DNA of 64,000 bases from Candidatus Thiomargarita nelsonii (GCA_000785145.2 JSZA02000015.1:1-64000), one strand, 5' to 3'. Numbered from the stretch's first letter, positions 26,703 through 36,408 are shown. Translations and numbers: made by a program. The notes: generated by a model from the letters alone, not told the origin.

Positions 26703-26885
26703 ATGAGTAATTCAGAGGTGGGGCGTACAATTCTTTTATTACGTAATTTATATGATATATATAAACGAGCTAAGGGAATCAAAAAACTTCTTATTTGGGT
26801 AATCTTATTTATGATACTCATAATATTGATAGGTGAAGCAAGTGATGGGATGTTACATATCATAGAACTTCTCAAGTTCTTATGA
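26703..26885 (+). CDS. Small membrane protein, 60 residues
   Basis: MSNSEVGRTILLLRNLYDIY is followed by one clear transmembrane helix, LLIWVILFMILIILIG, and a short tail. ATG 26703 lies 13 nt after the stop of the previous gene, with GAGAAAGAG as a possible ribosome-binding site, so the two may be co-transcribed. No family recognised. Small single-span proteins next to nuclease-like genes are often toxins or effectors; that is only an idea here. Confidence 0.45.
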   Translation: MSNSEVGRTILLLRNLYDIYKRAKGIKKLLIWVILFMILIILIGEASDGMLHIIELLKFL

Positions 26886-27150
26886 AAGCTAATTGATCTA
26901 GTACATTGTCAATTTTATTTTGTCGGTCATGTAGGGTGGATACGCTCCGATTAATCCACCCTACATATATGATTTTTGCTTAACTTAATGGCAGTGGGCT
27001 GCACCATACCCGACAAGATTAAATTGACAAGATACTAGTTTTCCAAAATTTTCTTGTAGAGCGACAGCAAAACCCACATTTTCCTCATTCCAACGTTACC
27101 AACCTCAAAACCAATTCACATCCTGATAACAAATCGTTCGAGCCGACAAA
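26886..27150. other. Spacer before the restriction-modification genes
   Basis: Contains a GTAGGGTGGATACGC...TTAATCCACCCTAC inverted repeat (26931-26966) and a lone degenerate MITE end (CTTAACTTAATGGCAGTG near 26979). The last ~80 bp before the methyltransferase are free of repeats. No strong promoter motif seen. Confidence 0.5.
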
Positions 27151-28416
27151 ATGAAACCAACAGCAATTAGCTTATTTTGCGGAGCAGGAGGATGTTCTCT
27201 TGGATTTAAGCAAGCAGGATATTCAATCCTATATGCAAATGACAAAGATGCGTCCGCACTGGCTACTTATAAATTGAACTTTCCAGAAGCGACTTGTACC
27301 CAAAAAGATATTAATGCATTGGATTTTGAAGAAATATTAAACGAACTCAATATTAAAGCGGGCGAACTTGACATCTTGATTGGCGGACCACCTTGCCAAG
27401 GATTTTCTACCGCCGGCTCTCGATTCTGGGATGATCCAAGAAATCACCTACTTAAAAGTTATATAAAAGCACTCAAAACAATAAAGCCTAAATGGTTCAT
27501 AATGGAAAATGTTGAAGGCCTTCTAACCTCAAATAAAGGTAAATATATTTACGAAGCGCTCAAAGCAATTATTGAGCTGAAGTATAAAATTCGACTTGAG
27601 AAAATATATTCTCAGGAATATGGAATTCCTCAAAGAAGAAAACGGGTTTTAATTGTTGGAAATAAGCTTGGATATGAATTCAAAATGCCAGAACCGACAT
27701 TAAAAATCTCAGGTCAAATATTTAGAAAAACTGATATAACAATAGCCCATGCAATTGCCGGGTTGCCGAGTGCCACAAAAGCTAAAGAGTTACATTATTT
27801 ATCAAAACCTATAGATTATTTTGATGAGCTACTGCGTGACTCATGCACAAAAGTCACCGAGCATTACTGTCCAGAGATTACAGGTATTCAACTAGATAGA
27901 ATATCTACTTTAAAGCCTGGGCAAACCATGAAAAATCTGCCAGAGTATTTGCAGCATGAATCATTCAAAAAAAGAGCGAACCGAAGAGTTGCAGATGGAA
28001 CACCAACCGAAAAACGCGGTGGCGCTCCATCTGGTTTAAAAAGACTGTACAACAATGAACCGTGCCTCACAATAACGGGTGCAGCAACAAGAGAACTTAT
28101 TCATCCCATAGAAAATAGACCACTCACTATTCGAGAATGTGCACGAATCCAAACATTTCCTGATAGTTTTCGTTTTTGTGGCAATGCCTCCCAGAAAATA
28201 CAACAAATTGGTAATGCTATTCCACCAATGCTAGCAAAAGTCTTTGCCGAGCATATCAAAAATGATTATGGGTTTACAGAAAAATGCAAAACCAAAGGAA
28301 TGCTTCTTGGTTACTTGCTTACAAAAGCAGAGGCTATGAGTCCCGCTTTAAAACGAACGGATGTTTTGCTTCAAAGTCTTTCAGAAAACAACACACAAAA
28401 ACAACTATTTGGGTAA
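27151..28416 (+). CDS. DNA (cytosine-5) methyltransferase of a type II R-M system
   Basis: 421 residues. Motifs in order: I SLFCGAGGCSLGFKQAG, IV GGPPCQGFSTAGS with the catalytic Cys at residue 82, VI ENVEGLL, VIII QEYGIPQRRKRV, a target-recognition region between about 185 and 330, IX RECARIQTFPDSF and X QIGNAIPPMLA. It methylates C5 of cytosine in a site that cannot be read from the sequence. 4 nt upstream of the restriction endonuclease gene. No Vsr nuclease or controller gene is adjacent. The start at 27151 gives a standard N-terminus. Confidence 0.95.
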   Translation: MKPTAISLFCGAGGCSLGFKQAGYSILYANDKDASALATYKLNFPEATCTQKDINALDFEEILNELNIKAGELDILIGGPPCQGFSTAGSRFWDDPRNHLLKSYIKALKTIKPKWFIMENVEGLLTSNKGKYIYEALKAIIELKYKIRLEKIYSQEYGIPQRRKRVLIVGNKLGYEFKMPEPTLKISGQIFRKTDITIAHAIAGLPSATKAKELHYLSKPIDYFDELLRDSCTKVTEHYCPEITGIQLDRISTLKPGQTMKNLPEYLQHESFKKRANRRVADGTPTEKRGGAPSGLKRLYNNEPCLTITGAATRELIHPIENRPLTIRECARIQTFPDSFRFCGNASQKIQQIGNAIPPMLAKVFAEHIKNDYGFTEKCKTKGMLLGYLLTKAEAMSPALKRTDVLLQSLSENNTQKQLFG

Positions 28417-28420
28417 ACTT

Positions 28421-29446
28421 ATGGCAAATGCCGCATTTTTTAGAAACTTATACTCAAAATGTAAAATGCATGGGAGTGGAGATGCTCAGGTAGTCATATC
28501 TGATGGCGAATTATTTTCCTTAATCTGCATAGCATTAAACAACCTGAATTGGTCTTTTGAAGAGCTGGCAATAACACCGGTTGAATTACCAGATGATGAC
28601 TATTACAAAATACCAATGAGTTGGTTTGAGGAAAAAAATAATATAGAACCGAAAACGATCATAAGTGCTATAAAATCCTGCTTTCAGAAAGATAACGACT
28701 TTTCACTTTTTATAGAAAATTTATCCGCTCTACATCGTAGAAGGGTTAAATATAAAAGAATCCTATCAACTCAGCCGGTTCCTAATATGGATCAAATTGG
28801 TCCGCGTGTACTGCTAGAGTATGGTGGCTGTGATACGACGCTGCTAGCAAATTGGATGGTATGGCGAAAATGGATTTACGATATAGATAATAGATCAGCC
28901 CAAGAAACAGGGTACTTATTCGAGCCACTTTTAGCAAGTTGCCTTGGTGGTGAACCCGTTGGTTCTAGGAACTCACCTGTCAAACGCCTTGATAATAATG
29001 GCGAGGCAAGCAACAAGGGAAGACAGATTGATTGTCTTGTTCCAAGTAATAATAAAACTTATGAACTAAAACTCAGAGTCACAATTGCAGCAAGTGGTCA
29101 AGGTCGTTTCGGTGAAGAACTGTCATTTCCAGTAGAAAGTATGGCGGCAGGTTTTACACCCGTTTTATTAGTTCTTGATCCAACGCCTTCGGATAGATTG
29201 AGAGAACTTTCTGAGAAGTATTTAGAATGTGGTGGAGAATTCTATCATGGAGAAGAGGCATGGGCTCATATAGAAAAAGAAGCCGGTAGCGTAGTATCAG
29301 TTTTTATTGAGAAATATATTAAGCCTGCAATTCAGGGAGTAGAGGCAGTAGATATTCCGATGTTAGAAACGATTACTTTAAATTGGACTAAGCAATCAGT
29401 TGAGATTTCATCATCACAAAGCTCATACATTATTGAGCGTCAATAG
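28421..29446 (+). CDS. Type II restriction endonuclease (PD-(D/E)XK core)
   Basis: 341 residues from ATG 28421, 4 nt after the methyltransferase stop. The catalytic core is visible at residues 201-220: GRQIDCLVPS gives Asp204 and TYELKLRVTIAASGQGRFG gives Glu215-x-Lys217. C-terminal part: SFPVESMAAGFTPVLLVLDP and a helical end. The N-terminal ~150 residues probably carry DNA recognition. The layout resembles ApaLI-family endonucleases as I recall them, but neither the family nor the cut site can be confirmed by eye. The frame appears intact, so the pair may be an active system. Confidence 0.8.
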   Translation: MANAAFFRNLYSKCKMHGSGDAQVVISDGELFSLICIALNNLNWSFEELAITPVELPDDDYYKIPMSWFEEKNNIEPKTIISAIKSCFQKDNDFSLFIENLSALHRRRVKYKRILSTQPVPNMDQIGPRVLLEYGGCDTTLLANWMVWRKWIYDIDNRSAQETGYLFEPLLASCLGGEPVGSRNSPVKRLDNNGEASNKGRQIDCLVPSNNKTYELKLRVTIAASGQGRFGEELSFPVESMAAGFTPVLLVLDPTPSDRLRELSEKYLECGGEFYHGEEAWAHIEKEAGSVVSVFIEKYIKPAIQGVEAVDIPMLETITLNWTKQSVEISSSQSSYIIERQ

Positions 29447-29711
29447 CAAGCGTAGCATGGATATCATTCCGGGTGCGTCCTACGCACCGTCTGAAGAATG
29501 GGTTAATTATCGAATTTGAAGGGCAACCACTAGGGGATTGCCCCTACAATATCAATTGCAGAGGGTAGGGGCAATCCTTTATGGTTGCCCCGTTTATATT
29601 ATAAATGTAACTTGTTTGTCATTTCTATAAAACTTGATTTTAATGGCTGCTGCTTGAAGACTTGACTCAGATCAACATACCATCAAAGGATGCGTAAAGA
29701 TAACTAACAAT
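29447..29711. repeat. Repeat-containing spacer
   Basis: Holds GGTGCGTCCTACGCACCGT (29470-29488) and paired GGGCAACC/GGTTGCCCC units (about 29521-29594). No gene seen. The AT-rich 29600-29711 stretch before the transglycosylase gene could hold its promoter. Confidence 0.5.
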
Positions 29712-30707
29712 ATGCCATACAACACACTTTTTAATCTCCGTTTAATGTTAATCAGCTTGATTGTCCTTTATCCATACGGACAACTGACGGCTAACCCTGT
29801 CAACCAAGCGACCTCGGATCCCTCTACATGGATCATTACTTTTGATACCCGTCATTCACCTATTCGAGACCTTATCGAACAATTGGAGTCTTACCAAGGC
29901 GAAGGCAGTCGAGTCACAAAAGCCGAATTCAAAAGGCTCCTTGATCGCCCAGAAGCCAAGCAAGTTTATGCAAAAAAACTGCTAAAATACGCCACCCCGG
30001 CAAGTATCAAACTGCAAAACAAAGCACATAGAGACTACTCTCATGTTTTTATGCAAGAAAAGCGACTACGTGCTGGCGTTGAATTTCTCCGCAAATACGA
30101 TAAATTATTAAAACAAGCCCAAAAACATTACGGGGTAGCGCGTCAGGATATTGTCTCAATATTAATGTGGGAATCAGGACTAGGCGAATTCACGGGGAAT
30201 TTGCGTATATTCAATATATTTATGGCTCAACTCTTATTTTTGGAACGAGCGAGACAACATGCCATTGAACAAATGTTAGCAAACGGCAAAATGAATCCTT
30301 TGACCTCTTCTGAAATTGCCGCAAGAGAGAAAAAACGCTTTAATAAAATTAAAAAGCGAGCCATTAGAAGTTTGGTTGCCTTGTTACGCCAAAGCAAAGC
30401 CAAGGGCATCGATCCGCTGACAATAAAAGGATCATGGGGCGGTGCAATTGGTTATGTGCAATTTATGCCTTATCGTATGAATTATGCTGTGGATGGCGAT
30501 AGGGATGGCACAATTAACCTACATTCTTGGGCAGATGCGATTTTCAGCGTTGCCAATTATCTTAAAAAATTTGGCAATTATGATAGGTCAGATAAAGGCA
30601 GAAAAGAAGGCATTTTCAGTTATAATCACAATGACTCATAAGTCAAAGGCGTGATTGCTTATGCTGATGCAATATGGAAAAGGTATAATAGACTTGTCCC
30701 TAAATAA
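29712..30707 (+). pseudogene. MltB-like lytic transglycosylase with a TAA near the C-terminus
   Basis: From ATG 29712: signal peptide (LMLISLIVLYPYGQLTANPV), then the soluble lytic transglycosylase domain with the catalytic Glu in ILMWESGLGEFTG and the downstream GGAIGYVQFMPYRMN and DRDGTINLHSWADAIFSVAN motifs. The frame stops at 30639-30641 after FSYNHNDS, but continues in the same frame as VKGVIAYADAIWKRY to a second stop at 30705-30707. MltB-type proteins normally have YNxSDxYVxxVLxYA here, so TAA has replaced a Tyr codon (TAT/TAC). The enzyme loses about 21 residues of its last helices and may be partly active. It cleaves peptidoglycan in the periplasm. Confidence 0.75.
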
Positions 30708-30894
30708 CTTAATAGGGTTTAATATATGTATGAGGAAGGTGATTGAAGTTTTGTTTCGGGAAATCCGCTACGCTCCATTCCCGAAACAACGAAAAAACTC
30801 TGAGGTTTAAAACTAGGACAAAACTTTTCTGGACAACTATACATATATAATAAAACTCAAAATGGCCTTGTTTTATACACTATTAGGAGAAACA
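30708..30894. repeat. Spacer with an inverted copy of the 46-bp array unit
   Basis: 30752-30788 carries TTTCGGGAAATCCGCTACGC and CATTCCCGAAAC, the unit amplified at 14867-15142. 30803-30840 carries AACTAGGACAAAACTTTTCT and GGACAACTATACATATA, which are also part of the 137-bp array unit (inverted). A ribosome-binding site AGGAGA lies at 30884-30889 for the next gene. Confidence 0.7.
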
Positions 30895-31641
30895 ATGAAA
30901 TCTGTAATTATCAGCCTGCTTGCTTGTGTTGCCATTTTTAGCCAAGATTTGATCGCAAAGGATATTATCACCGGGGTTTACTCTGATATGCGTTTAATAC
31001 CTGAGGAAGGTGATTATCTAGGGACTGAAGTGACTCTCTTGGAATCAAGGACAGATGGTACTCCTCACTATCATGCGCTCGTTCAGTTTGCAGAAGGTGA
31101 GCCGTCGTCCCCGCAGCTTGTTCCAGTATCGGTGAAGGGTGTGAATATCAAATTTACAGCAAACTACATTGGAATAATGGATGTAAAGTTTGTGGGTTAC
31201 GTCACTGAAGATTCTCTCAAAGGATCGTTTTCTGGACTTGATGGAGAAGTGGATTTGCCTCGTGGTAACAGTATTTGGCAATCTGATCCAAAAACGGATG
31301 ACCTTATCTCTAAAGAAACCGAACAATGCATGGAAGAAAATTACACAACGGCAGGAACGCTCGCTTGTTTGGATAAAGAATATAAAGCTTGGGATAGTGA
31401 ATTGAACCGGCTTTATAGGAAATTGAGATCGAAGTTAGGCCAAAAAGCGAGAATGGCATTGAAGAAAGCTCAACGGAAATGGATAGAACAAAGAAATTTA
31501 GAGTTTGCATTGATAGACACCATTCTGCACGGGCCAGGATTTGAGGGTACGATGTGGGGACCAATTCGTATAGAAACTAAGAATGATGTGGTAAGAAGAA
31601 GAGCCAAAACATTGGGTGAATATCTAAAACAAGTGGAATGA
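30895..31641 (+). CDS. Secreted protein with LprI-like (DUF1311) C-terminal domain
   Basis: 248 residues from ATG 30895, chosen over the Met at 30862 because AGGAGA precedes it and the signal peptide SVIISLLACVAIFSQDLIAK then begins the protein. The N-terminal part (40-150) is beta-rich with no family seen. The C-terminal part has paired cysteines and CMEENYTTAGTLACLDKEYK, WDSELNRLYRKLRSKL, KAQRKWIEQRNLEF, the pattern of the LprI/DUF1311 domain known from lysozyme-inhibitor-like periplasmic proteins. Periplasmic, single gene. Confidence 0.8.
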   Translation: MKSVIISLLACVAIFSQDLIAKDIITGVYSDMRLIPEEGDYLGTEVTLLESRTDGTPHYHALVQFAEGEPSSPQLVPVSVKGVNIKFTANYIGIMDVKFVGYVTEDSLKGSFSGLDGEVDLPRGNSIWQSDPKTDDLISKETEQCMEENYTTAGTLACLDKEYKAWDSELNRLYRKLRSKLGQKARMALKKAQRKWIEQRNLEFALIDTILHGPGFEGTMWGPIRIETKNDVVRRRAKTLGEYLKQVE

Positions 31642-32558
31642 TCAAAACTCCCACCGATGGGGCAACCATAATGGATTGCCCCTACCTGAAACGAAGTAAA
31701 ATTTGTGGTTCAGTACTTAGCCTTCGCCAATCTATGTTAAAAAAAAACCAGAATCTGTTCTGAAAATAGGTTTTTTTTATTTTAAAATAAATCATGAATT
31801 AGGGCAAATTTCTCAGGAAAAAGCCGCAGAAATTGCAGGGCTTAATCGTGATACAGTAACTAAAATATATTTCCTCAAAGAAATCCTATTTCTTTAATAA
31901 ATAGGATTTCTATAAATGATAAAATCTTTCAATATTTGATCTCGATTGGCTTGCAAATATTGCTCATATCTCTCTCAAGCTGGGCTTCTGAGACATTAGT
32001 ACAACTAATTATTAAATCAATGAATTTAATGACCTGTCAATTGTCGTTTTTTTTACTTCGTTATATTAATTATATATTAATAAAAAAAATAAGTAAAAAA
32101 ACAATTGTAAAAAGAATTTTTTATCATATAAAACATTGATTTTATTATATTATTTTTTTTATTTAAATTATTATAAACATTGCATTGCATTCTCTAATGA
32201 GGGTGATAAAATACACCAGCCCCCGTCCAGCCCCACATAGTCGCCCTGGCATTCCCTTGGACATTTAATCATCAATTTGTCGATAGAAATCCTATTTTTC
32301 CAAAAAATAGCGAGCGTAGGGTGCGTCCTACGCACCTTTATGTATAAAATAAAAAACGGTGCGTGGGACGCACCCTACGCTTCAATGCCATTAAGTCTCG
32401 CAAAAAACCATACATGTAGGGTGGATTAAGCTGCGCGTATCCACATGATTAATATATAAATATCGGTGGATACGCCTACATAGCGAGCGTAGGGTGCGTC
32501 CTACGCACCTTTATGTATAAAATCAAAAAACGGTGCGTGGGACGCTTGTTCGTAGGTT
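31642..32558. repeat. Long non-coding stretch: repeats, an antitoxin remnant and an AT-rich block
   Basis: 31650-31690 has a GGGGCAACC/GGATTGCCCC unit. 31788-31900 reads ELGQISQEKAAEIAGLNRDT, similar to the C-terminus of UPF0175-type antitoxins, ending in an AAATCCTATTT hairpin (31878-31913). 32040-32170 is extremely AT-rich. 32308-32384 and 32485-32546 are two copies of a GAGCGTAGGGTGCGTCCTAC ... GGTGCGTGGGACGC element with spacer TTTATGTATAAAAT; between them lies a TGGATTAAGCTGCGCGTATC repeat. A lone CAATGCCATTAAG end lies at about 32385. No intact gene is supportable. Confidence 0.6.
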
Positions 32559-35321
32559 TTATAAACTATATTTATCTTCAAGCAACTTAGCCTGTGCCGC
32601 TGCAAGGCGAGCAATCGGTACACGCGGAGCCGAGCAAGAGACATAATCTAAATCAATATGGTGGCAAAAACGAATGGAGGCGGGATGTCCTCCCTGTTCT
32701 CCGCAAATCCCAATTTTCATACCAGCGCGGGTTTTGCGTCCCCATTCTACCGTCATGCTCATCAATTGACCCACGCCTTTGACATCTAGCACTTCAAACG
32801 GATTGTCTTGCAAAATGCCGGATTCATTGTACAGCGGCAAGAATTTATTTTCCGCATCTTCACGCGAAAAGGAGAAGCTGGCTTGAGTCAAATCATTGGT
32901 GCCAAAGGAGAAAAATTCTGCCACTTCAGCCAACGGCGCGGCCCTCATGCAAGCACGTACCACTTCAATCATAGTGCCAAACTTAAATGTCAGCTTGATA
33001 CCTTGGCTGCTTTCGATTTCCTTTTGGATGCTATCCACCGACTCCTTGACACGCTTTAATTCTTGGGCAATCGTGACTTGAGGTATCATGATTTCAGGCT
33101 GAACATCAATCCCTTCTTTAACGCATTCGGCTGTCGCTTCCAGAATGGCACGAATTTGCATCGCATAGATTTCGGGATAAGTTATCCCTAAACGGACACC
33201 GCGATGACCGAGCATGGGATTGACTTCGTAGAGTTCGCGCACTTTGCGGAGCATCAGTTCTTTTTTGGCGATGACATCATTCAGCATTTCTTCGCCCATT
33301 TCATCAAAGGGAGCAGGCAACTCATTGGAATTTGTCTGGCTTAAGCGTATGCTACTCAAGAAATTGCCGACCCCTTTGACCGTGCCGCGCAGTTGACGCA
33401 AGCTTTCCAATTCCTCAGTCAATTCCATTTCAGTCGGTAAAAATTCATGCAAGGGAGGATCCAATAATCGCACTGTGACGGGACGCGGAGAGAGGGTTTT
33501 AAATAAAGCTTTAAAATCGTTACGCTGAATGGGTAACAACTTATCTAAGACTGCTTGGCGAGTCTCCTGCGTCGCGGCGAGAATCATATCAACCACGAGG
33601 GGCAGACGGTCAACATCATTGAACATGCGCTCAGTACGGCAGAGGCCAATACCCATCGCCCCATACTCCACCGCTTGCTGGGCAGCAGTTGGGGTGTCTG
33701 CATTGGCCATGACTTTCAATTGGGCTATCTGATCCGCCCATGAGAGTAGAGTTTTCAGTTCATCTGAAAATTCAGGCTTTATGGTGGGTAGTTCACCAAC
33801 GTACACGTTACCCGTGCTACCATCAATGGTGATAACATCGCCTTCGTGCAGGACTTGTTCGCCAATCACTGCTTGTCGTGCTTTGGTATCCACTGTAATG
33901 CCTTCAGCACCCGCCACACAGGCTTTACCCATTCCGCGTGCGACCACCGCAGCATGTGATGTTTTTCCACCACGACTGGTGAGAATGCCTTGTGATGCAA
34001 AAAAGCCGTGAATATCTTCGGGTTTGGTTTCTTCGCGTACTAAAATCACTTTTTCACCCGCACGTCCTAACATTTCAGCACGATCAGCATCAAACACGCA
34101 TTTACCAGACGCTGCACCAGGGGAAGCGGATAAGCCTTGTGCTAAGGGCACTGCCTTGATGTTTGGGGGCAAACGGGGATGCAATAGTTGTTCTAAAAGT
34201 TCAGGATCAAGTCGTAAGAGGGCTTGCTCTTTACTAATCATTTCTTCATTGACCATTTCCACTGAAGTACGCACCATCGCAGCGGCGTTCATTTTACCAT
34301 TGCGGGTTTGCAAGCAATACAATACGCCTTTTTCAATGGTATATTCGTAGTCCTGCACTTCGTGGTAATGGGCTTCGAGTTTGTTACGCAACTCAACCAG
34401 TTGCTTGTACATTTCGGGCATTTCCTGTCCCATTTCCTGTACCGCTTTGGGGGTGCGGATACCGGCGACCACGTCTTCTCCTTGGGCATTGACCAAGTAG
34501 TCGCCATACATCTTGTTTTCGCCAGTGCCGGGATCGCGGCTAAATCCGACACCGGTGGCGCAGTCGTTACCCATGTTGCCGAATACCATTGCTACCACGT
34601 TGACGGCGGTACCATTTGCCATGTCTTTAGTGATGTTAAATTCACGGCGATAATCGACAGCCCGTTTGCCCCCCCATGAGTTAAACACGGCTTTAATGGA
34701 GATTTCTAGTTGTTCATAGACATCTTGAGGAAAGGGCAAGCCGGTTTGATCTTTGACGACTTGCAAAAATAGTTCGCTGATTTCTTTGAGGTTGTCAGCC
34801 GTTAAATCGACATCGCTTTTTGCGCCAACGCGCTGTTTGACCGCTTCAAATTGTTTATCAAAGTGTTCATCGGCGATTTCTAAGGCGACTTTGCCAAATA
34901 ATTGGATAAAGCGGCGATAGGAGTCATAACTAAAGCGCTCATCGCCGGTTTGTTGAATGAGACCATTTAAGGTTTGCGTGTTGAGGCCTAAATTTAAAAT
35001 GGTATCCATCATGCCGGGCATGGACATGGCGGCACCAGAGCGCACGGAGACAAGGAGGGGGTTATTGGGATCGCCAAAACCTTTAGCACTGTCTTTTTCA
35101 ACGGCTTGGATGTGTTGTTTGACATCATCCATTAAGCCATCTTGTAAATTTTTTTGCGGGTCACCGAGATAGCTTAGGCATGCCTCACTGGTGATGACAA
35201 AACCAGGGGGCACATTGAGGCCAATTTGTGTCATTTCGCACAAGTTGGCACCTTTACCGCCTAATAGCTGCTTGTTTTTTCCATCTCCATTTTTATAGGA
35301 GTAGATGTATTTTTTAGTCAT
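32559..35321 (-). CDS. ppdK: Pyruvate, phosphate dikinase
   Basis: 920 residues. N-terminal nucleotide-binding domain (GGKGANLCEMTQIGLNVPPG, SVRSGAAMSMPGMMDTILNL), a swivelling phosphohistidine domain (ILTSRGGKTSHAAVVARGMG, catalytic His about residue 455), and a C-terminal PEP/pyruvate TIM barrel (MGIGLCRTERMF, GHRGVRLGITYPEIYAMQIR, EFFSFGTNDLTQASF, GICGEQGGHPASI). Converts pyruvate, ATP and Pi to PEP, AMP and PPi or the reverse; in sulfur oxidisers it can serve PEP supply or PPi-linked glycolysis. Full length and intact. No regulatory-protein gene is adjacent. Confidence 0.96.
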   Translation of the reverse strand: MTKKYIYSYKNGDGKNKQLLGGKGANLCEMTQIGLNVPPGFVITSEACLSYLGDPQKNLQDGLMDDVKQHIQAVEKDSAKGFGDPNNPLLVSVRSGAAMSMPGMMDTILNLGLNTQTLNGLIQQTGDERFSYDSYRRFIQLFGKVALEIADEHFDKQFEAVKQRVGAKSDVDLTADNLKEISELFLQVVKDQTGLPFPQDVYEQLEISIKAVFNSWGGKRAVDYRREFNITKDMANGTAVNVVAMVFGNMGNDCATGVGFSRDPGTGENKMYGDYLVNAQGEDVVAGIRTPKAVQEMGQEMPEMYKQLVELRNKLEAHYHEVQDYEYTIEKGVLYCLQTRNGKMNAAAMVRTSVEMVNEEMISKEQALLRLDPELLEQLLHPRLPPNIKAVPLAQGLSASPGAASGKCVFDADRAEMLGRAGEKVILVREETKPEDIHGFFASQGILTSRGGKTSHAAVVARGMGKACVAGAEGITVDTKARQAVIGEQVLHEGDVITIDGSTGNVYVGELPTIKPEFSDELKTLLSWADQIAQLKVMANADTPTAAQQAVEYGAMGIGLCRTERMFNDVDRLPLVVDMILAATQETRQAVLDKLLPIQRNDFKALFKTLSPRPVTVRLLDPPLHEFLPTEMELTEELESLRQLRGTVKGVGNFLSSIRLSQTNSNELPAPFDEMGEEMLNDVIAKKELMLRKVRELYEVNPMLGHRGVRLGITYPEIYAMQIRAILEATAECVKEGIDVQPEIMIPQVTIAQELKRVKESVDSIQKEIESSQGIKLTFKFGTMIEVVRACMRAAPLAEVAEFFSFGTNDLTQASFSFSREDAENKFLPLYNESGILQDNPFEVLDVKGVGQLMSMTVEWGRKTRAGMKIGICGEQGGHPASIRFCHHIDLDYVSCSAPRVPIARLAAAQAKLLEDKYSL

Positions 35322-35425
35322 TTAATGAGCTCCTTGACTCAGGTTTATAAAAAAAATTAGCGCTCAATCATAAATGAATTTTAAGAAAAATGGCAACCAA
35401 AAAAAAATGGCAGCCAAAAAAAATC

Positions 35426-35699
35426 CTATTTGAGTGGCTCCCACGGGTTGATAATTGGTACTCCACTTCTTTGCATATCAGCTACATTTCTAGTCACTAG
35501 CACTAAATTATGTATTAATCTCCCTGCCAGTATCTTGAGATCTCTCTAAGTCTAGTGACACGCCTACGAGCGGCGATTGTTGGAAAAATTTGACTAGGCT
35601 ATTTTTGGGTTTGAGGAGTTGAGCACCAGATTTTTCTGCGTTGATTATGATTTCACTAAAATGGTTTTCTGCTTCTTGTAGTTGCCAGACATGAGTCAT
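35426..35699 (-). pseudogene. VapB/Phd antitoxin and VapC toxin remnant with internal deletions
   Basis: ATG 35699 (after AGAGGATAATAAT) starts MTHVWQLQEAENHFSEIIIN, a Phd-type antitoxin N-terminus. It then jumps to LLKPKNSLVKFFQQSPLVGV and ERSQDTGREI, omitting the expected middle. Right after, in another frame, HNLVLVTRNVADMQRSGVPI and INPWEPLK read as the last ~30 residues of a VapC PIN toxin ending at 35426. So both genes have large deletions and neither can be active. An in-frame N-terminal extension (from 35777, MSKGVRLRVETRKKPILVKM) is present but probably belongs to something else. Confidence 0.7.
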
Positions 35700-35810
35700 A
35701 TTATTATCCTCTTTTCTCATTTTGACCAGAATAGGCTTTTTTCTGGTTTCCACACGCAAGCGCACTCCTTTAGACATAAGTATCCAAGTACTTTAAATAA
35801 AAGGATATTT

Positions 35811-35867
35811 GTAGGGTGCGTCCTACGCACCTTGACTCTTAATTTGTGCCCAGGACGCACCCTACAA
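35811..35867. repeat. GTAGGGTGCGTCC palindromic repeat
   Basis: GTAGGGTGCGTCCTACGCACC, spacer TTGACTCTTAATTTGTGCCC, then AGGACGCACCCTAC. The same spacer variant is seen at 43704-43759 and, inverted, at 56334-56389. Confidence 0.85.
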
Positions 35868-35976
35868 AACCTCGTAAATGGACTTGTGTATAACGATGAG
35901 CACGCAAGCGTGGGAACGATAAAAAAAAATTATATTGTATAATGGATAAATAATCCACCACAAAATAGGAGAAATT

Positions 35977-36363
35977 TTGGAGCCATTAACTAAATTATTT
36001 GTGATATTAGGAAGCCTCAATGCTGGGCTATCAGTGATTTTTGGCGCGTTTGGCGCACATCTGCTAAAGGAACGACTGGCGGAGAGTTTGATGACGACAT
36101 TTCAGACAGGCATCCAGTACCATTTTTTCCACGCGCTCGGATTGTTTGCCGTTGCCTTTGTGGCATCACAGCTACCGGGGGCTAACTTGGTCAAATGGTC
36201 AGGTTTGTTGATGTTTGCGGGGATTATTCTCTTTTCGGGCAGCTTGTATCTGTTGAGTCTGACAGGGATTCGGTGGTTGGGTGCCATAACGCCAGTAGGC
36301 GGCATAGCCTTTATTGTCTCTTGGATTTTGTTAGCGTTAGCCGTTTGGTTTGTTCCTCAATAA
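35977..36363 (+). CDS. DUF423 family small membrane protein
   Basis: 128 residues, apparently from TTG 35977 (AGGAGA at 35967-35972). Four transmembrane helices, with the family signature LGSLNAGLSVIFGAFGAHLL at the N-terminus, FQTGIQYHFFHALGLF after it, and GIRWLGAITPVGGIAFIVSW near the end. Inner-membrane protein of unknown role (YgdD-like), widely conserved. Unusual start codon; otherwise ordinary. Confidence 0.88.
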   Translation: MEPLTKLFVILGSLNAGLSVIFGAFGAHLLKERLAESLMTTFQTGIQYHFFHALGLFAVAFVASQLPGANLVKWSGLLMFAGIILFSGSLYLLSLTGIRWLGAITPVGGIAFIVSWILLALAVWFVPQ

Positions 36364-36408
36364 TTCCAGCGTCCAAAGCTAAAGCTTTGGACTCCAAAAT
36401 ATCCTTAC

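Noticed and set aside
31936-32139. 67-residue hydrophobic open frame
   Set aside because: Lies in a very AT-rich stretch that encodes runs of Ile, Lys and Phe by base composition. No ribosome-binding site and no family similarity.
33529-34679. Several forward frames inside ppdK
   Set aside because: Antisense shadows of an intact 920-codon gene. No supporting start sites.
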